From contig JANNMS010000117.1 in assembly GCA_031398055.1 (NCBI GenBank), positions 1 to 8,818 on the forward strand: 8,818 bases of DNA. Reading direction: 5' to 3'. The stretch comes from M3007 sp031398055 (GTDB taxonomy: Bacteria; Bacteroidota; Bacteroidia; Chitinophagales; Saprospiraceae). Shown here piece after piece: positions 5,787 to 8,818 of this stretch. Both the position numbers and the translations under genes were made by a program. The stretch's first letter is position 1; each line of letters opens with the position of its first letter. Under the pieces are notes generated by a model that was not told the origin of the DNA, did no database searches, and was given only the letters and a program-made list of their open reading frames with translations.

Positions 5787-6227
5787 ATGAAACGAAATCT
5801 GCACATTTATTCCCTGCTTTTTGTCTTGTTTTTGCTTTCCGGCTGCGACAAGGACAAACTCAATTTTCGCCTCGAAACCTTCAAAGTCAACGACCAATTT
5901 GTGGACGACGACGGTCGGTATTCGGACGACGCGGTTCTGAAATTTGAAATCAAATTCCGCAGCGACGACCCCGACAATGACTATTCGCTCGAAGATTTTG
6001 ATTTTGTTTATTCCGTCAACGGCAGCCACCAATTTGAGTTGCAATCCGACAGGAACATGGGCGTTAATGCGTTCAGTATCAATGCGATAGTTGATTTATT
6101 GAACATCGAACTGCCTGCCGATCTGCAAAACGTTTTGATTCCCGGCGATAAAATTTTGTTCTCCGTCCGGGCGACGGATTCTTGCGGGATGACGATCGAA
6201 CGGCAATTTGAGGTTGTCATTCAATAA
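5787..6227 (+). CDS. Putative surface/periplasmic lipoprotein, acidic, Ig-like
   Basis: A 146-residue protein starting with a type II signal: MKRN, a hydrophobic core (8-17) and the lipobox LSG-C20, so Cys20 should be lipidated. The residues after Cys (DKDK) are charged. Charge-rich positions after Cys are used as surface-export signals in some Bacteroidota, but this is only a loose match. The mature part is Asp-rich (DDDGRYSDDAV 40-50, RSDDPDNDYSLEDFDF 58-73) with alternating strands and ends in SVRATDSCGMTIERQFEVVI. This suggests a single beta-sandwich domain with possible Ca2+ binding (inference). It has its own promoter and converges on the CotH-like gene. The specific family is not recognised. 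Confidence 0.8.
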   Translation: MKRNLHIYSLLFVLFLLSGCDKDKLNFRLETFKVNDQFVDDDGRYSDDAVLKFEIKFRSDDPDNDYSLEDFDFVYSVNGSHQFELQSDRNMGVNAFSINAIVDLLNIELPADLQNVLIPGDKILFSVRATDSCGMTIERQFEVVIQ

Positions 6228-6230
6228 AGT

Positions 6231-6304
6231 TTGAATCAGAATTTATTGAATTTTAGAATTTTCGGAATTCTAAAAATTCTAAAATTCAGTAAATTCTGAT
6301 TCAA
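6231..6304. terminator. Bidirectional terminator between convergent genes
   Basis: A 32-bp inverted repeat: the left arm 6231-6262 (ttgaatcagaatttattg...) pairs with the right arm 6273-6304. Thirty-one Watson-Crick pairs and a single wobble position enclose a 10-nt loop (cggaattcta). It starts 3 nt after the lipoprotein stop codon and ends 2 nt before the stop codon of the minus-strand gene, filling the gap between them. It is very A/T-rich, with no long GC stem, yet its position makes a shared terminator/3'-stabiliser the best reading. Confidence 0.85.
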
Positions 6305-6306
6305 AA

Positions 6307-8658
6307 TCATTTTTCCAAAACAACTCGGCTCACCGATTTTCCTATTTTGAAAAAATAAACCCCCGCCGCTTGCCCACTCAAATCCACCTTCCCAGATTTA
6401 AAAATCTCAGTTTCCAAAACCGTTTTTCCCAACAAATCCACGACTTGCAAAACCTGCTCGTCGGCTGCGTCCGTTTCAATATTGACCAAACCTGCGGTCG
6501 GATTGGGTGAAATTTTCAATGAAAAAGAAAAGTTTTCAGCCTCGCCAGTCGCCGAAACGAGTTCGTTGTTGAAACCAAAAGTGGCATCTTTGATGATGAA
6601 ATTTCCGGTACCGTTTGGGATCCGTGAAAAACTTTTGTCGGGCGTTTGCAATTGAAAATCAACTTGTTGCACCGGAATCGAATCCGGGCTGACGATGAAA
6701 ACCGACTCGCCATTTCCAGAAAGTTTAAAATTGGCGTGCAGCCCCGTTTGCGTGCCGTCCTCGTCGCACCAAACCATCAAATATCCGTTTCCGGGCACGA
6801 TCGTGCCAGCCGGAATTATCCATTTTGCAAAATTTTGCGGGTTGTCTGAAATGAACCAGCCACCGAGGTCGGCGGGTTGGTCGGAGGTGTTGAAAAGTTC
6901 AATCCAGTCGTCAAATTGGCCGTCCTGGTCAGCCGCAGTTTTGGTGTTGGTGGCCATTATCTCGTTGATTGTCACCGAGTTACCTGCGGTCGCGTCGGCT
7001 TCGACTTTGAAAATAAAAACATCGTGCTCCGCGCCTTTTGGAAAATACGAAGCCGATTTTGTGGCATTCGCGCTGACCGCTTCGACATAAAAACGGACAA
7101 AACTCAATGCCGGAAAACTCGGAATCGAGCCGCCAAAAACACCATCGCCAGCCGCGCCGTCGCGGTGTTGGCCGTCGTCAAAAATTTGGGTTGCCGTGAA
7201 ATTTCCAACAAAACCGGGTGCGTAAAAAAGATTTACCTGCGATATTCCATCCACCGCGACCACTTTTGAAGTGACCCAAGTTTTTTCACCTGCTTTTGGG
7301 TTTTTCCAAACCTCGCCCGCCTCGTTTTTCATCTCCAAAAATTCGATGGTCGGCGCGGTTTGTTTGACCTCGGCATTTGTCAAAAGGAAATTTTTACGGT
7401 TGGTCAGCCAAGTTTTTAAAGCCGTGACTTCCGTGCCGAAATTTGCGTAGGTGTACAGTTTTTTCGGGTCGGCTTTGACGAGCGAGTCAATTTGCAATTT
7501 GTAATTGTCCAAAATTTTCCCACCAGAAATTGGGTCAAGATTTTCATCAATAATCGTCCGGAGGTGCGCCAAATACCGCTGCCGCCAGGCCGGGACTTTC
7601 AACATCTTGTTCATCAACGGATAATTGACCTTTGTTTCGTTGTAAAACGCGCTCCAATTCACGGTGTTCGGTTCCATCACACTGTTTCCATCGTATTCGA
7701 GCGGGGTGAGGCGCCCAGTTTCGGGTTCGAAATAAACGAAATAGTCCATTTTTCCTTTAAAAATGTAGCCATCGTCATCCGAAAAAGCCACTTCGTTGGC
7801 CAAAAACCAGAGCGTCCGGTCAATATCCAAAAATTTGGGCAAAACATTCGGCAAATCGGCAGTCGCTGTGTTGTTCAACGCCCCACAAGTATTGACGAGA
7901 TACGGCCAGGGATTGGGCGTGTCATTATTTTTCAAAGTATAATTTTGTTGATATTTCGCGGTGTCCACGCCGAGCCAATTCAAAGCTGCCGTGCCGTCGC
8001 CCCACATTCCACCGCCGCCGCCGCCGGAGCCAGCGGGCTTGTCGCATCGCCAATTTGCGCCGTCATTTGACAAAAACCATTCTTCCAAATAGTCCTTGTT
8101 TTGCTGCTGGATGTTTTGATAAATGCCCCACGGCTGGCCGTTAATGTAAAGTTGGGTGAAATTCGCCTTTGCCGCCGGGATTTGTTTTCGGATTTGATGT
8201 TTGTAAAAAACATCGCGCAAAAACGAAGGGTCTTGGAAGCAATTCATCAGGTTGATGTTTTTGTAACCCATGAATTTTTGGTCGGGGCGGACGATGTCCG
8301 AGGTGATATCGAATGATTTTTTCTGCGAATTTCCAGCCATTTGGTAGGACGTTTGGCCGCGAAAACGCGCGCCGATGCTGTCGTAAACCACGCCATCCAA
8401 AGTCATTTTGCAAAGCAAATCTTTTTTGGTGGCGTAATTATTGGTCAGCAAAGTCCAATAATTTGACTCTTTGAATTCGAGATAAATCGTTCGGATCGTG
8501 GCCGAATCGTACAGCCCCAAATCGTCCACGCCGCCGATCACCAACCTTCGGCCATCGGGTGAAAAACGGAATTGTTCGGGCAATTTTTGGGAAAAAAGAA
8601 AGGTTGGAAGGAGGAAAAACAAGGCGAACAGCCTGAAAATGTTGAGTTTGGACATCAT
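6307..8658 (-). CDS. Secreted CotH-kinase-like / lamin-tail protein with T9SS sorting domain
   Basis: A 783-residue exported protein. The start is ATG-ATG (8658 or 8655). The signal peptide covers about 1-23, with cleavage near LFS-Q. A CotH-kinase-like domain (about 45-425) shows RFRGQTSYQ (98-106), KKSFDI (113-118), NGQPWGIYQNI (173-183), DIDRTLWFLANEV (278-290), and an acidic EYDGNS (321-326) at the usual DxD metal site. A beta domain follows at about 435-550 (DDGQHRDGAAGDGVFGG, 494-510). A lamin-tail (LTD) domain at about 562-660 reads VTINEIMATN...DDWIELFN...GGWFISDN. The C-terminal type A T9SS sorting domain (about 714-783) has SPNPTAG, LLGKTVLE and AAGVYFFKI. A GSGGGGGG loop (210-217) lies inside the CotH domain. 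It is predicted to be exported by T9SS and released or anchored at the surface. CotH proteins phosphorylate secreted proteins in spore formers; kinase activity here is unproven because the acidic motif differs. Confidence 0.9.
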   Translation of the reverse strand: MMSKLNIFRLFALFFLLPTFLFSQKLPEQFRFSPDGRRLVIGGVDDLGLYDSATIRTIYLEFKESNYWTLLTNNYATKKDLLCKMTLDGVVYDSIGARFRGQTSYQMAGNSQKKSFDITSDIVRPDQKFMGYKNINLMNCFQDPSFLRDVFYKHQIRKQIPAAKANFTQLYINGQPWGIYQNIQQQNKDYLEEWFLSNDGANWRCDKPAGSGGGGGGMWGDGTAALNWLGVDTAKYQQNYTLKNNDTPNPWPYLVNTCGALNNTATADLPNVLPKFLDIDRTLWFLANEVAFSDDDGYIFKGKMDYFVYFEPETGRLTPLEYDGNSVMEPNTVNWSAFYNETKVNYPLMNKMLKVPAWRQRYLAHLRTIIDENLDPISGGKILDNYKLQIDSLVKADPKKLYTYANFGTEVTALKTWLTNRKNFLLTNAEVKQTAPTIEFLEMKNEAGEVWKNPKAGEKTWVTSKVVAVDGISQVNLFYAPGFVGNFTATQIFDDGQHRDGAAGDGVFGGSIPSFPALSFVRFYVEAVSANATKSASYFPKGAEHDVFIFKVEADATAGNSVTINEIMATNTKTAADQDGQFDDWIELFNTSDQPADLGGWFISDNPQNFAKWIIPAGTIVPGNGYLMVWCDEDGTQTGLHANFKLSGNGESVFIVSPDSIPVQQVDFQLQTPDKSFSRIPNGTGNFIIKDATFGFNNELVSATGEAENFSFSLKISPNPTAGLVNIETDAADEQVLQVVDLLGKTVLETEIFKSGKVDLSGQAAGVYFFKIGKSVSRVVLEK

Positions 8659-8702
8659 TTTTTATTTACGATTTTTTATTCAGGTCAAACGCATTAAAAT
8701 CC

Positions 8703-8730
8703 ATTCCCGAAGGGAATCTATGTTTATAGA
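8703..8730. repeat. REP-like palindromic unit (ATTCCC-GAA-GGGAAT)
   Basis: A 6-bp stem with GAA loop (8703-8717), followed by tctat-gttt-ataga (8717-8730), a second 5-bp stem. The core CCCGAAGGG and the tail tATGTtt recur in the next unit. It lies in the upstream region of the CotH-like gene. Confidence 0.75.
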
Positions 8731-8752
8731 AATTGAAATGGACATGCACGAG

Positions 8753-8814
8753 AAATCCCGAAGGGATTTTATGTAAAAACTCGCGCCTGAAAACATAAAA
8801 TCCCTTCGGGATTT
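8753..8814. repeat. REP-like inverted pair (22-bp arms, CCCGAAGGG cores)
   Basis: The left arm (8753-8774), itself a palindrome aaatccc-gaa-gggattt followed by tatgt, is perfectly reverse-complementary to the right arm (8793-8814). The spacer between them is 18 nt. Each arm can form its own small hairpin, or the two can pair as one 22-bp stem. Head-to-head paired REP units of this kind are typical of REP sequences mobilised by TnpA-REP (RAYT) enzymes. No such transposase is in the window. Confidence 0.85.
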
Positions 8815-8818
8815 GAGG

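Noticed and set aside
7492..8070. 192-codon plus-strand open frame inside the CotH-like gene
   Set aside because: It is fully antisense to a gene with signal peptide, domain and sorting signals; no start context or family resemblance.
8498..8776. Plus-strand open frame running from the CotH-like gene start into the REP-like repeats
   Set aside because: It is partly antisense coding sequence and partly palindromic repeat; no protein-like character.

Overview
The window looks like a chromosomal segment of a Bacteroidota bacterium. Three lines of evidence support this: a type IX secretion (T9SS) type A sorting domain on a large secreted protein, Bacteroidota-type promoters (TTG-N20-TAGTTTTG upstream of 5787 and TACATTTG upstream of accA), and a DUF6913-like gene coupled to dapA. 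The lack of clear Shine-Dalgarno sequences and the multi-copy-looking palindromic repeats fit the same phylum. A Saprospiria/Chitinophagia-type lineage is plausible but cannot be fixed from sequence alone.

Region 1 (1-715) is the most unusual part. An intact tRNA-Asp(GTC) (199-272) with its own terminator is preceded by two 88-bp tandem repeats, each a degenerate copy of the same tRNA. It is followed by a 91-residue GIY-YIG nuclease ORF that ends inside a further tRNA-Asp remnant, which has a second copy of the terminator. All three degenerate copies carry the same change: the 12 nt forming the 3' anticodon stem and variable loop are replaced by a 17-nt palindrome (TCTCGCC-TNA-GGCGAGA). The nuclease gene is thus bracketed by direct repeats of the tRNA 3' end plus terminator. 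This is the layout expected of a minimal tRNA-targeting mobile unit.

Region 2 (715-4848) is housekeeping. accA (carboxyltransferase alpha subunit of acetyl-CoA carboxylase) has its own candidate promoter and terminator. It is followed by a tight three-gene run: a DUF6913-like protein, dapA (4-hydroxy-tetrahydrodipicolinate synthase; overlaps the previous gene by 26 nt) and an ArnT/PMT-like membrane glycosyltransferase (7-nt gap). Fatty-acid synthesis, lysine/diaminopimelate synthesis and lipid-linked sugar transfer all feed the cell envelope.

Region 3 (4849-6304) has a small exported helical protein, a striking 138-bp inverted repeat built of 9+9 heptanucleotides, a well-formed promoter, and an acidic lipoprotein. 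A 32-bp near-perfect inverted repeat then serves the convergent gene ends.

Region 4 (6307-8818, minus strand) encodes a 783-residue secreted protein with a CotH-kinase-like domain, a lamin-tail domain and a T9SS C-terminal sorting domain. Its upstream region is filled with REP-like palindromes of the CCCGAAGGG type.
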